Below, piece by piece: positions 7,857-17,578 of a DNA stretch of 64,000 nucleotides. Position numbers and translations under genes: made by a program. The notes beneath the pieces are model-generated. The model made no database searches, was not told the origin of the DNA, and was given only the letters and a program-made list of their open reading frames with translations. Source of the stretch: Alteromonas mediterranea DE (GTDB lineage Bacteria > Pseudomonadota > Gammaproteobacteria > Enterobacterales > Alteromonadaceae); NCBI RefSeq assembly GCF_000020585.3, contig NC_011138.3, positions 3,017,596 to 3,081,595 on the forward strand. The letters run 5' to 3'. How positions within the stretch are numbered: position 1 is the stretch's first letter; each line of letters opens with the position of its first letter.

Positions 7857-10613
7857 CTAATCTATGACTTCCCAACTGCTCTTGAATCTACTGTTCTCTG
7901 ATGATTGAAAAGCTTGCTTAAGTTTCGATGCAGATGCCCTATCTCCCTGAGCAAGATAGATTTCAGCAAGATGGACTGCTGCTGCTTCGTAGCGAGGCTG
8001 ACTTTCGAGTAGCAACTTAAATGTACTTACTGCGCGATCAACTTGACCAGCTTTGTATTCAGCCCAACCTTTTGTATCTAAGTAGGCAGGATTCTGGCGA
8101 ATATTATAAGCATTTTCTGCGAGCTCTATTGCCTCAGTAAACTTCTCTTTTTCAATCAATATGTTTGCTTTGTTATTAAGTGCAATATGTGATTCTGGGA
8201 AGTTATAGACAATCTGGTCATAGTAGGCTAGTGCTCTATCTAAAAAACCTACCGAAGCGGCATACTCTGCAAGTATATGTAGATCTTTTTCGTTATTAGA
8301 ATCTATAAAAACACTCTCGAGAGCATTTAGTCCTGTCAGAGGTTCTGATTCTTTATTAAGTTGCGCTACTAACAGAGCTGTAGGGACACTTGGATTGATA
8401 AGTAATGCCTGCTCTAATTGTGATTTAGCAGATTTAACGTCACCACTACGAAGACTTACAAGCCCTTCGAAGTGAGTTACTAACCATTTCGGCACATCGT
8501 TATTTTTTAATGAATTTATGGCAACTTCAGCTCTTTCAAGAGCTCCCAGGTTAATAAGACTTTCAAGCTTTGCAATCTTAAAGCTCACTTCGTCAGGAAA
8601 CGTATTAAGAGCGCTCTCGCTAGCGCTTAATGCTTCTTGATTAAAAGAGTTTCTCAAGTAAAACGCAATGATATCAGCAAATATCTTGGGGTTTTCACCG
8701 ACGTCCTCCTGAGTCAATAACTTGTTTGTGTAGCTGAGTATTTCTGCTTTTTCACCTATCTCGATTAGCGTATTCAGCCAAAGGCGGTTTTCTATATAAG
8801 ACAATGCAACTTCGTTACTTTGTGCAATTTGAAATGCACGGTTAGGCTCACCTTTGTAAATGTAAAGATACATTAGCCCAGCGTCATAAAGAGCTGGAGA
8901 GTCACTCTTCGCCTTCCATCTCCTTAACGCACTCTCTGTGTCTAGATTATTGTTCTCTTCAAGCATTTGTAATAATTGAAGTACACTAGCTGAATTTTGA
9001 TTCAACTCCACAAGCCTTTGTGCAGCATCAGTTGCTAGGTCAATCTGCCCTGCTCCATATGCACTTAACATTTTTAAATTCAGCAAGTCAGAGTTTTCGT
9101 TGTCTTCAATTTTTTCAATTTCATCAAGCGCTTTTTGATATTGTTTATTATTCACTTGAACAGTCGAGTAAAGTAGAGACAAAATTTCGCTTTCTTCTGG
9201 TGGAACGTTAGTTCTATTTTCCTCTGTCAAAGCGATTGCTTGTTCATATTGGCCATCCTTGATTAGCTTTTTCAGTTTCACTGCTAAGAGTTGAAGAGAA
9301 GGGCCACCAAGATTTTCTAGGCGTTTAATATCAAGCTCGAAACTATCTAAATTTTCATTATCAATATTGTGAGCAATCAATTTGTATAGGAGCGATGCAT
9401 TTGCAGGATTTCGAGAATGGACCTCTTTTATCAACTCGCCTGCCTCTTGATTTTTTCCAACCTGGCTCAGGTATTCACTGGTATTGGCAATAAAGGCAAC
9501 GTTGTCTGCATTAGAAAAATCAGCCGCTTTCATAAGTTCGATGGATTCGTCGACATAACCTAGTTCAATGCTGACCCCTGATAAAAGCCGCATTGTATAG
9601 GCATTCTGTGGATTTTTAGCATAGGCTTTTTTAAGATATTCATATGCGGTTTCGTTTCTACCGAGTTTAAAAGCAGCAGTTCCTGCGATTATGAAGTTAT
9701 CTTCTATAGATAACCCTTTATCAATAGCTTCTTCAGCAGCTTTTAATGCACTCTCATTCTCATTTTTTCTAAGATAAATTTCGGCGGAAATTTTATCCAA
9801 CCATGGAGAACGAGCTTCAGAAGATACTGAATTAATTATGTTGAACGCTTTGTCATACTCACCGTTTAAAGCGAAAGCATGTGCTGAAGTGATCTGTACA
9901 ATCGCAATATTAGGCCAAATGTCTAAGAGTTCTGTCATATGCGCAACAGCTTTTTCATTTTCTCCTGATTTCATAGCGAGTTGTGCTTTTAAGTCGGTCA
10001 ATAATGGGAAAAGAAAGAAAGGTGCTTCAACTTTCTCGATATAGCTCTTTGATTTCGCGAAGTTTTTATTTACATAGTTGGATACTGCTAAGAAGAGGTC
10101 AGACTTTGTGTTAGATAATGCTCTTTTTACTCGAGCAGTTTCAGCTTGTGCTCTACTACCATTTTTTATCGCAGCTACATACGCAACAATAGCTGCTTCG
10201 TCGTGTTTCTTGGCTTCAGTGCTGCGTTGATAAAACAGTATCGCGTCCTCGTACCTTCCAATAAAAAGGTAACTCATCAAAAGCATCCCTATACTTTCGC
10301 TATCTTTCAAAGAGACAGATTCCTCTACAAGCTCAAGCTCTTTTATCACGCCTGATAAATTGCCAATATTAAAATAAACTTTTGCAAGTTTTTCTCGCGA
10401 AGCCATATCTGTGGGCTCAGATAAGACTATGCTTCTAAGTTGTATTAGCGCATCATCATACTTCTCGCTTTCAGAAGCAGCGTCGGCTATCGCTAAACGC
10501 TCTTCTTTACTCACCTCACCACACCCACTTAGAACCATTGATGATGATAAAATTACGGCGCACATCAGCTTGCTATTTGAAGTACCATAGCGATTACTTA
10601 TGATTTTACTCAC
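7857..10613 (-). CDS. prsT: PEP-CTERM system TPR-repeat lipoprotein PrsT
   Basis: The 918-residue protein opens with a lipoprotein signal whose lipobox 'VLSGC' puts the lipidated cysteine at residue 31. The rest is almost wholly tetratricopeptide repeats, seen as repeated A/L/Y/P helices, with a clear last block near 'LDTKGWAEYKAGQVDRA'. Length and layout match the PrsT family (TIGR02917), which accompanies exosortase A and EPS loci and is thought to help assemble or export the polymer or sorted proteins at the envelope. It lies upstream of the PEP-CTERM gene on the same strand, but the 140-bp gap with its own promoter suggests separate control. Confidence 0.88.
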   Translation of the reverse strand: MSKIISNRYGTSNSKLMCAVILSSSMVLSGCGEVSKEERLAIADAASESEKYDDALIQLRSIVLSEPTDMASREKLAKVYFNIGNLSGVIKELELVEESVSLKDSESIGMLLMSYLFIGRYEDAILFYQRSTEAKKHDEAAIVAYVAAIKNGSRAQAETARVKRALSNTKSDLFLAVSNYVNKNFAKSKSYIEKVEAPFFLFPLLTDLKAQLAMKSGENEKAVAHMTELLDIWPNIAIVQITSAHAFALNGEYDKAFNIINSVSSEARSPWLDKISAEIYLRKNENESALKAAEEAIDKGLSIEDNFIIAGTAAFKLGRNETAYEYLKKAYAKNPQNAYTMRLLSGVSIELGYVDESIELMKAADFSNADNVAFIANTSEYLSQVGKNQEAGELIKEVHSRNPANASLLYKLIAHNIDNENLDSFELDIKRLENLGGPSLQLLAVKLKKLIKDGQYEQAIALTEENRTNVPPEESEILSLLYSTVQVNNKQYQKALDEIEKIEDNENSDLLNLKMLSAYGAGQIDLATDAAQRLVELNQNSASVLQLLQMLEENNNLDTESALRRWKAKSDSPALYDAGLMYLYIYKGEPNRAFQIAQSNEVALSYIENRLWLNTLIEIGEKAEILSYTNKLLTQEDVGENPKIFADIIAFYLRNSFNQEALSASESALNTFPDEVSFKIAKLESLINLGALERAEVAINSLKNNDVPKWLVTHFEGLVSLRSGDVKSAKSQLEQALLINPSVPTALLVAQLNKESEPLTGLNALESVFIDSNNEKDLHILAEYAASVGFLDRALAYYDQIVYNFPESHIALNNKANILIEKEKFTEAIELAENAYNIRQNPAYLDTKGWAEYKAGQVDRAVSTFKLLLESQPRYEAAAVHLAEIYLAQGDRASASKLKQAFQSSENSRFKSSWEVID

Positions 10614-10883
10614 TTGAACTCCCCTATTCCAATGTGACTTTGTCTGTTTGAAATTGTTATTAATATATTCTTTGTCCTCTTTTAAAACTTTATCATTAGT
10701 CTAGTAAGTTTGCTTTCAATTTATGAGTGCTTAACTGCTTTTGATGTGGCACACTAAATTTTGTTTGAAGTCATGCTACTGATTTCACTGGGTTATCTCT
10801 TCGACGCTTAATTTTCTAGCAACTATCAACCTAGTATTAATCGCGCCTGAGTTAATTACTCTCTATATACATGACAGTTTACA
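10614..10883. other. Divergent promoter region between prsT and the EPS operon
   Basis: This 270-bp gap separates prsT (minus) from the long plus-strand glycan operon. No gene, hairpin terminator or well-matched -24/-12 site is evident. Promoters for both directions must lie here, but none stands out enough to place. Confidence 0.5.
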
Positions 10884-11990
10884 TTGAATAGGTATTTTAA
10901 CTTGGTTCACGCAAAGGTCGTTAATGGTTGCAGCCATATAGAGTTCTGTCAGTATATTGAACAGTTAAGCGGACAGTTCAAGCCACGCAACCTCTTTATA
11001 AACTCAGCGTGGCTAAATTCTTGGGCGACATCCACTCCCCTCCCAACACTTGTTCTTTTTTTCAACGATGAAGGCTTAATAGGACTAGTTTTCGTTGGCT
11101 CAGTTCTAAAAAAGAATGGACCATTTAGGTGGCACCATGCTTTAGTTAATCAATCAGGTATACCTGAGCATGATCAAGTCTGGGTAGAATACAATCGAAT
11201 TTTTTGCGCTGCAGAAAATGAACAAAAGTGCATCACAGCATTGATAGAAGTGCTTAACCAAGAAGAAATAGACGAATTAACAGTTTCACTCGCGCCAACA
11301 GTATCTGGTTGGATTAAAGCGACTGAAAAAAACTGGTACACAGAAGTAGAAAACTGTTTTGGAGCGAAAGTTAGCTTAACGTCAATATCTGATGAATTGA
11401 GTTACCTATCAAAAAACACCCGCTATCAAGTAAGAAAATCAGCTAAATTATTACAAGAGAACTTTGGTAAACTACTCGTTAGAAAAGCACGCTCTGCTCA
11501 AGAAAAATTAGATTATTTTGACTTGCTTTCAAATCTTCACATCGAAAAATGGTGCAATAGTGAGTTCGGAAGCGGCTTTAATAACCAGATTTTTAGAAAG
11601 CATCTTTTGACTTTGATTTTAGACTATCCAGACAATGCAGAGTTAATTGCTGTTTATGCTGGAAGCATACTAATTGGTGTGAGTCTCAACTTAATTGATG
11701 AACATCACGTCGGGTTTTATTGTTCTGGCATAAACTACAACATACCTAATAAAAAGATTAAACCCGGTTACATTCTCCACACTCAAATGATTAAGCATTA
11801 TAAAAGTCTGGGTAAGCACGAATATGACTTTTTGGCCGGGTATGCGCAATATAAACAGTCCCTTTCAACGGAAGTTTATAACCTAAAAACACTACGACTA
11901 ACCAAACGCAATTTGCGTGGTACGCTTATTCATTTGCTCCGAAGCTTGAAACAGTTATTTTTTAAACTTAAACAAAAAACGAAGACATGA
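10884..11990 (+). CDS. FemAB/BioF2-like GNAT acyltransferase
   Basis: The 368-residue protein has the arrangement of BioF2-like acetyltransferases (Pfam PF13480): an N-terminal half with 'NLFINSAWLNSWA', the central 'SKNTRYQVRKSAKLL' at about 174-188, and a C-terminal GNAT half with 'FYCSGINYN' and 'YDFLAGYAQYKQSL'. Such enzymes form amide links on cell-surface polymers or their precursors. The start is TTG at 10884 and lacks a strong ribosome site; a TTG six codons later is also possible. The stop overlaps the start of the next gene (ATGA). It is the first gene of the long operon ending at 25133. Confidence 0.75.
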   Translation: MNRYFNLVHAKVVNGCSHIEFCQYIEQLSGQFKPRNLFINSAWLNSWATSTPLPTLVLFFNDEGLIGLVFVGSVLKKNGPFRWHHALVNQSGIPEHDQVWVEYNRIFCAAENEQKCITALIEVLNQEEIDELTVSLAPTVSGWIKATEKNWYTEVENCFGAKVSLTSISDELSYLSKNTRYQVRKSAKLLQENFGKLLVRKARSAQEKLDYFDLLSNLHIEKWCNSEFGSGFNNQIFRKHLLTLILDYPDNAELIAVYAGSILIGVSLNLIDEHHVGFYCSGINYNIPNKKIKPGYILHTQMIKHYKSLGKHEYDFLAGYAQYKQSLSTEVYNLKTLRLTKRNLRGTLIHLLRSLKQLFFKLKQKTKT

Positions 11991-14491
11991 ATTCACTACC
12001 ATTTAAGATAACTAATACGTCAGCTTTTTCTGGCTTAGGGTCGTTCAAACAAGGTATTCCGGTTACAAAAGGTTTTTTCACTGCAAATGAGCTTCTAGCT
12101 GTTTTCGACGAACAACAGCAACTCTCAGATGTGTATATTTCGGTAGAGAAGCTTTGGGAGGATGGCTCAGTAAAATGGCTTCTTGTAGCGGGAATAGTTC
12201 ACCTTCAAGCGAACGGTTCGGCAACATTTTGTGTGCGCCCTGTTAAGCCTGATGTACGTGAAGAAGAATTAGTGGTTTCAGAGTCTTCTAACATATTAAC
12301 AATTAAGACAAGCCTAGAGCCTGTTTGTCGAGTATCTCTTCAACAGCCTGCTAAGATAGAACTTCCTCTGCGCGCAAATATATCAATGCACTTTAATGGC
12401 CAAGCAATTGACCAAGCTGGTTTAAAACATAAAGAGTATGAGTACTTATCAAATGGGCTTTCTCATGAGGCAGTAAAAACATCTCAATTATTTGACGTTG
12501 TGAACGAAAACCAAAAGATAACTATATTTCAAGAGCTTCACATATTTCTTAGCTCTGGTACCGTGCTGTGTACTTTAACGGTAACCAACCCCTCAGCTGC
12601 AGAGCATCCCAACGGTACATGGGACTTGGGCGACCCGAATTCGATAGCGGTATCTGAATTAGGCTTAACAATTCAGTTGATAAAGGGCGAAGCGACGATC
12701 TGCGCTTCAGAACTGGAAGGGGCACAACACCCTACAACCATTTTTCAAGCTTCCAGTGGCGGTGAGCAATGGAAAAACAGAATCCACGTTGATCACTCCA
12801 ACGACGTTACATTGCCTTTTAAGGGGTTTGAAGCACTTGCCAACGACAAATGCTTATTGAAAGGGTGTACTATTCAACCAATGTTAATCTGCAAAGCAGA
12901 AGCCAAGAATGATTTGGTGATAGAAGTGGCTGACTTTTGGCAACATTTTCCGTCATCACTTATTGTAGAAGGCAAAACCGCCCAATACAGCTTGCTTGGT
13001 TCTGCATTAGCGCCTACTCAGGAATTGCAGCCAGGAGAACAGCTTACTAGACAGTTTTCAATTGGCTACGAATCGATTTTAGAATTCGACGTTGAGATAG
13101 CGCAATCTTTGACAAGTTCTCATCAATTTTTTCCATTATTCTCTGCGCCTCGAGATAATAACCCGTTTGATTCATTAATAAGAAAAGCCGTTGACGGCAA
13201 CAATAGTTTTTTTGAAAAAAGAAAACGAGCAGATGTTTATGGGTGGCGTAATTACGGTGAACTATACGCCGACCACGAGCGGGGAAACATTCCACACGAT
13301 GAGAGTTTTGTGTCGCACTACAATAATCAGTACGACCCCATTTCAGGAATGCTCTGCCAGTGGTTTTGCAGTGGAAACATAAAATGGAAAAGACTTGCCG
13401 ATAACCTAGCAAAGCACGTCGCTAACATTGATGTTTATCATACTTCATTAGATAAACCAGAATACTCGGGTGGCTTGTTTTGGCACACTGATCACTATGT
13501 TCAAGCATACACAGCTACACACAGAACCTATTCATCATTACAGCCAAACGATGTATACCAAGATCACGCTGGCGGCGGTGGACCCGGCGGACAACACTGC
13601 TACACCAACGGACTTTTGCTTCACTATTACTTAACAGGTAGTGAAGTATCAAAATCAGCTATGCTGTCTATCTGCAATTGGATAGAGCTTTATTACGAAG
13701 GCGACGGCACAGTTATTGGTACTTTGCTTGCGCTCAAGAATGCTGGAAACATAGGCCTCAAAAATATACTTACGGGCGCCTATCCTTTAGACAGAGGCAC
13801 AGCTAACTATTTACAAGCTTTGATGGATCGATTCGACCTGCAGGGCAACACTGAGGATCTAGCCAAATGCGCAACAATAATAGCTAACACTGTATCGCCT
13901 GAAGACGATATCACTCAAAGAGATTTGCAAAATGTTGAGCTGACCTGGTTTTACACGGTTTTCTTACAAGCGTTGTGCCGTTTTATCTATATCAAAGAAC
14001 AGCGTTTGGAAAGCGATTTTGACTACAGCTATGCGGTACAATCACTATGCCACTATGTCAAATGGATGATAGATAATGAATACGTTTATCTAGAAAAACC
14101 AGATATACTCGAGTTTCCAAACGATACATGGACGGGTCAAGATTTACGCAAACTCTGCATATTGAGTTTTGCAAAAGCGTATTTGAATTGCAGTGAAGAT
14201 ATAGATAACAAGTTGAGTACTCTCACAAAAGGAATTCACGAAAGACTGTCACTAAGTACTGAGACAGATTCAACACGAGTACTATGTCTAATGATGCAAA
14301 ATGCCCATTACGACGTTTATTCAGAGCTTCCTCAGCCAATGGAGCAGGTAAAGTTCAACATGAAAGAGCACAGGAAAAGCGCGTTTACTGCATTGTTATT
14401 TTATACAATCAAGAACTTTTCTTTCAGCAAAGAGAGAAGCCAATTGGCAAAACGTTTCCCACAACTTCAAAAATGGATAGGAAAACCGTGA
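11987..14491 (+). CDS. YetA/PcRGLX-like (exo-rhamnogalacturonan-lyase-type) protein
   Basis: The 834-residue protein begins with a beta domain carrying 'GIPVTKGFF' and 'WEDGSVKWLLVAG' (about 56-68), the signature of the N-terminal RIFT-barrel domain of PcRGLX/YetA-like enzymes. A central part has 'YGWRNYGELYAD' near residue 420, then 'FWHTDHYVQAYTATHR' and 'DHAGGGGPGGQHCYTNGLLL', typical of an alpha/alpha toroid active-site face. These features suggest a polysaccharide lyase or hydrolase fold. There is no signal peptide, which is unusual for such enzymes. It is coupled to the FemAB-like gene by an ATGA overlap and probably acts on the polymer or lipid-linked precursor made by this locus (inference). 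Confidence 0.6.
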   Translation: MNSLPFKITNTSAFSGLGSFKQGIPVTKGFFTANELLAVFDEQQQLSDVYISVEKLWEDGSVKWLLVAGIVHLQANGSATFCVRPVKPDVREEELVVSESSNILTIKTSLEPVCRVSLQQPAKIELPLRANISMHFNGQAIDQAGLKHKEYEYLSNGLSHEAVKTSQLFDVVNENQKITIFQELHIFLSSGTVLCTLTVTNPSAAEHPNGTWDLGDPNSIAVSELGLTIQLIKGEATICASELEGAQHPTTIFQASSGGEQWKNRIHVDHSNDVTLPFKGFEALANDKCLLKGCTIQPMLICKAEAKNDLVIEVADFWQHFPSSLIVEGKTAQYSLLGSALAPTQELQPGEQLTRQFSIGYESILEFDVEIAQSLTSSHQFFPLFSAPRDNNPFDSLIRKAVDGNNSFFEKRKRADVYGWRNYGELYADHERGNIPHDESFVSHYNNQYDPISGMLCQWFCSGNIKWKRLADNLAKHVANIDVYHTSLDKPEYSGGLFWHTDHYVQAYTATHRTYSSLQPNDVYQDHAGGGGPGGQHCYTNGLLLHYYLTGSEVSKSAMLSICNWIELYYEGDGTVIGTLLALKNAGNIGLKNILTGAYPLDRGTANYLQALMDRFDLQGNTEDLAKCATIIANTVSPEDDITQRDLQNVELTWFYTVFLQALCRFIYIKEQRLESDFDYSYAVQSLCHYVKWMIDNEYVYLEKPDILEFPNDTWTGQDLRKLCILSFAKAYLNCSEDIDNKLSTLTKGIHERLSLSTETDSTRVLCLMMQNAHYDVYSELPQPMEQVKFNMKEHRKSAFTALLFYTIKNFSFSKERSQLAKRFPQLQKWIGKP

Positions 14492-15453
14492 CGGTTAAAG
14501 TAAGTTTTATTATCCCGCACAAAGGGCGAGAAGAAATGTTGATACAAACGCTTCAGAGCGTGGGTATGCAAACACTTTCCGAAGATGAATATGAAGTTAT
14601 AGTGGTAAGCCAAAACAAGACATTTTCAAATGCGCTTTATGAGCTAAAGAAGCAAATTCCTTTAACTCTCATGTTAAATGATAGTAAGCACACTATATCG
14701 CATTCACGTAATCTAGGTGCATCAGCGGCACAAGGTGAATACCTCGCTTTCTTGGATGCAGACGTAGCACTTGAGCCCAAATGGGCACAGGCCATGGCGG
14801 AGTTGTTGGAAGAAAACGAAGATATAGTGTTATGCAGTGCTATGCAGAAATGCTCCGAATCAGCGCCACCGCTGGAAAAGATTAGAACCGCCCTAAGCAA
14901 TGCTGAACTAGATCAAACAGTGACCTTTTTACCCGGTCGAAACCTCTTTTTATCGAAAACAACATTCCATTCTGTCGGCGGGTTCCCAGAGCACTTGCAA
15001 ACCTGTGAAGACTACTACTTTACGCAAAAAGTGGCTGAAACAGGTCGCTTACTTTATACCTCTGCGTCCAATTATGTGCATTTAGGAGAAGACAAAGCCT
15101 TTTTGCCCATGTTCAAAAAAGAAATTTGGCGAGGACAGTCAAACTTAGCATCAATAAAAGGCCGGTCCATTCCCTTGCGAGAACTTCCCAGCTTCTTTAT
15201 ACCTTTTGCTGTTACACTGGGCGTCGCATTTTTATTAGTAGCGCTGCTGTACTCGAACATGAGTTTAGTTATTATGGCAAGCGTACTAACTATATTGCCC
15301 TTGGCAGTGTATACGGGTAGATTGAAAAAGCTCACCGGTGGCAGTGTGAACATGTATTACTGCCTGCTTTTTTATTGCTTGTATTTTCCCGCTCGGGTTC
15401 TCGGCACTTTATTAGGAATTAAAGGTGCGCTAGCTACACCTACACACAGATAA
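14488..15453 (+). CDS. Glycosyltransferase family 2
   Basis: A GT2 (GT-A fold) transferase of 321 residues: it opens with 'VSFIIPHKGREEML', has the metal-binding 'LDADVALEPKWA', then the 'VGGFPE' acceptor segment and 'CEDYYFTQKV' with the ED catalytic region. Two or three hydrophobic segments at the C-terminus anchor it in the inner membrane. I place the start at GTG 14488, which overlaps the previous stop as GTGA and has AGGA six bases before; ATG 14473 is the alternative. It adds one sugar to the lipid-linked repeat unit; donor and acceptor are unknown. Confidence 0.85.
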   Translation: MTVKVSFIIPHKGREEMLIQTLQSVGMQTLSEDEYEVIVVSQNKTFSNALYELKKQIPLTLMLNDSKHTISHSRNLGASAAQGEYLAFLDADVALEPKWAQAMAELLEENEDIVLCSAMQKCSESAPPLEKIRTALSNAELDQTVTFLPGRNLFLSKTTFHSVGGFPEHLQTCEDYYFTQKVAETGRLLYTSASNYVHLGEDKAFLPMFKKEIWRGQSNLASIKGRSIPLRELPSFFIPFAVTLGVAFLLVALLYSNMSLVIMASVLTILPLAVYTGRLKKLTGGSVNMYYCLLFYCLYFPARVLGTLLGIKGALATPTHR

Positions 15454-15458
15454 TTACA

Positions 15459-16559
15459 ATGAAAGTATTACAGTTTATTTGTTCAACGGGCTTCTATGGA
15501 GCTGAAAGATGGATCTTGGCACTAAGTAAACATATGCCCCAAGATGTAGAGAATCATTTAGTGGTGACGCTAGAGCCTGGAACCGAAGATTTAGAGCTTT
15601 TAAAGCAGTTTTCTTCGTTGGGCCAAACCCACCAGATAGCAATGCGCAATCGTTTTGACTTAGGCGCTATTTCAAAGCTTGCAGAACTTATTAGGCGCCA
15701 TGGTATTGATGTGATTCATACCCACGGGTACAAATCAGATATTTTGGGCGTATTAGCAGCAAGAAAAGCGGGGATCCCTTGCGTTGTAACGCCCCATGGC
15801 TTTGAAAATGCTGCGGATATCAAGTTACGGACCTTTATCTGGCTAGGCTGCCAATCAATGCGATTAGCAGACAAAGTTGTGCCGCTATCAAAACAGCTTA
15901 TGGAAGACGTAAAGAAATTTGGCATTAAACCGCCGAAGCTTGAGTATATTCAAAACGGTGTCGACCTATCCGAGGTTGACGCTGTAAGAGAAACTAAAGT
16001 CGTCAAACCTGCGGGTGAGAAAAAGCGCATAGGCTTTGTGGGTCAAATGATTAGCCGAAAGAATATCAAAGCAATACTGGATTGTTTTGACGTGCTTTAC
16101 GCTCAACGACAAGATATCGAACTAATACTGCTCGGAGACGGTGATAGCAGGCAAGAATTGGAAGCATATAGCGAAACCTTATCAAGCGTAAACGCTATTC
16201 AATTCTTAGGGTTCCGTGACGATAGGCTCGAATTACTCAAAGATTTTGACTTATTCGTTATGACATCAACGCTGGAAGGCATTCCTCGCTGTCTGATGGA
16301 AGCGTGCGCAATGGAAATTCCAGTATCGGCGTACGACATCGCAGGCATAGACCAGTTGATTACGCATAAAAAAACGGGGTTACTGGCATCTTTACATGAT
16401 TTTGAACAGCTGCAAAAGGACTGGATAACGCTATTAGACGATAACGACTATGCAACACGTCTAGCGCGGGTATCACGTCAATTTGTTGAAGATAGTTTTT
16501 CAGCGAAAAGAATGGCCAGCGAGTACTATTCACTCTTCAAAAAAATGTTAACTGAGTAA
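15459..16559 (+). CDS. Glycosyltransferase family 4
   Basis: A 366-residue GT-B fold enzyme. The N-terminal acceptor domain contains 'GFYGAERWI' and 'DVIHTHGYKSDILG'; the C-terminal nucleotide-sugar domain contains 'IGFVGQMISRKNIKAI' and 'VMTSTLEGIPRCLMEA', the EX7E retaining motif region. No membrane segment is evident, so it works at the cytoplasmic face. It follows the GT2 gene by 5 bp and precedes the deacetylase by 3 bp, all in one operon. Confidence 0.88.
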   Translation: MKVLQFICSTGFYGAERWILALSKHMPQDVENHLVVTLEPGTEDLELLKQFSSLGQTHQIAMRNRFDLGAISKLAELIRRHGIDVIHTHGYKSDILGVLAARKAGIPCVVTPHGFENAADIKLRTFIWLGCQSMRLADKVVPLSKQLMEDVKKFGIKPPKLEYIQNGVDLSEVDAVRETKVVKPAGEKKRIGFVGQMISRKNIKAILDCFDVLYAQRQDIELILLGDGDSRQELEAYSETLSSVNAIQFLGFRDDRLELLKDFDLFVMTSTLEGIPRCLMEACAMEIPVSAYDIAGIDQLITHKKTGLLASLHDFEQLQKDWITLLDDNDYATRLARVSRQFVEDSFSAKRMASEYYSLFKKMLTE

Positions 16560-16562
16560 GCA

Positions 16563-17564
16563 ATGGATAAGCAGGACGTTTTATTTGTACTGAGTGTAGA
16601 TACGGAAGAAGAGTGGGAATGGAGTAACGACTTCCCAGAGACAGACTGCTCAGTGAAAAACATAGAAAAGCTGCCTGCTTTTCAGGAATTTTGTGAGTCA
16701 TTGGGTATTAAACCCACTTATTTTGTCGATTATGCGGTTGCCAACGACACGTTTAGTTCTGACGTATTGCGAACGTTTGCGTCGAAGAAAAGAGCGGAAA
16801 TTGGTGCCCACCTTCATCCTTGGTGTAACCCGCCATTTTTCGGTAAAACAGACGAGGCAAAATCTCACGTTGTCAATTTGCCAAAAGACCACGTTAAAGC
16901 GAAGCTGGATCATCTGATTGAACGCCTGATCACTAATATAGGCCAGGCGCCGATGTCGTTTCGGAGTGGGCGGTGGGGAATTAATGGCTCTACCCTTGAA
17001 TTGCTCGTAGAGCGCGGTTTTAAGGTAGATAGTAGCGTTTATCCATTTTACGAAAACACCTATTTTAGTTGCAAAAACCGAGATAGCACGCCCTACTGGC
17101 CAAGCTTTGAAAACGCCGATGTGGAAGGGGCACAACGCAATTTGATGGAGCTTCCCATTACAGCAGGCTTCAATCGTTCTCATTTTAAGTATGCCGACAA
17201 TATCCACACGTTTTTAGCGAAAAGTCCATTGAGGCTGGCTAAGCCTGTTGGGTTGTTATGGCACACGAATATACTTCGCAAGCTCTATTTAAGTCCGGAA
17301 TTAACCGACAGTACTTCAATGAAGATGCTTGTGAATATATGTTTAGAAAAACAATACCCAGTAATTCATATGTATTTACATAGCTCAAGCTTACTAGATG
17401 GCGTAACAGGGCTGCTGCAAGTTGATAATGCCTACCAGCGTATTTGCGGGCGTATGTCAGAAGTCATAAAACACTTACATGCTAAAGCCAACGTGAGATT
17501 TTGCACAATATCAGAGGCGTCAGCTTTGCTGAAGCATAAGATTAATACGCATTTTAGTGACTAG
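16563..17564 (+). CDS. Polysaccharide deacetylase-like protein (NodB fold)
   Basis: The 333-residue protein starts its domain with 'FVLSVDTEEEW' (residues 9-19), the first aspartate/metal motif of NodB-type deacetylases, and has 'EIGAHLHPWC' near 81-90, giving the metal-binding histidine pair. 'FRSGRWG' follows in place of the usual RxPxG motif. No signal peptide is visible, so it may act on a cytoplasmic intermediate. It differs from the XrtA-system deacetylase at 61671-62516 and resembles deacetylases placed inside surface-glycan operons. It would remove N- or O-acyl groups from a sugar (family role). Confidence 0.8.
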   Translation: MDKQDVLFVLSVDTEEEWEWSNDFPETDCSVKNIEKLPAFQEFCESLGIKPTYFVDYAVANDTFSSDVLRTFASKKRAEIGAHLHPWCNPPFFGKTDEAKSHVVNLPKDHVKAKLDHLIERLITNIGQAPMSFRSGRWGINGSTLELLVERGFKVDSSVYPFYENTYFSCKNRDSTPYWPSFENADVEGAQRNLMELPITAGFNRSHFKYADNIHTFLAKSPLRLAKPVGLLWHTNILRKLYLSPELTDSTSMKMLVNICLEKQYPVIHMYLHSSSLLDGVTGLLQVDNAYQRICGRMSEVIKHLHAKANVRFCTISEASALLKHKINTHFSD

Positions 17565-17578
17565 GACTGGGTACAAAC

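Noticed and set aside
10747..10765. TGGCAC resembling the -24 part of a sigma-54 promoter before the EPS operon
   Set aside because: No TTGC lies at the required spacing; the -12 position reads ATTTT.
13047..13412. 121-codon minus-strand frame inside the YetA-like gene
   Set aside because: It is antisense to a clearly coding gene and shows no family motif.
16698..17207. 169-codon minus-strand frame inside the deacetylase gene
   Set aside because: It is the shadow of a well-supported NodB-fold gene, with no domain of its own.
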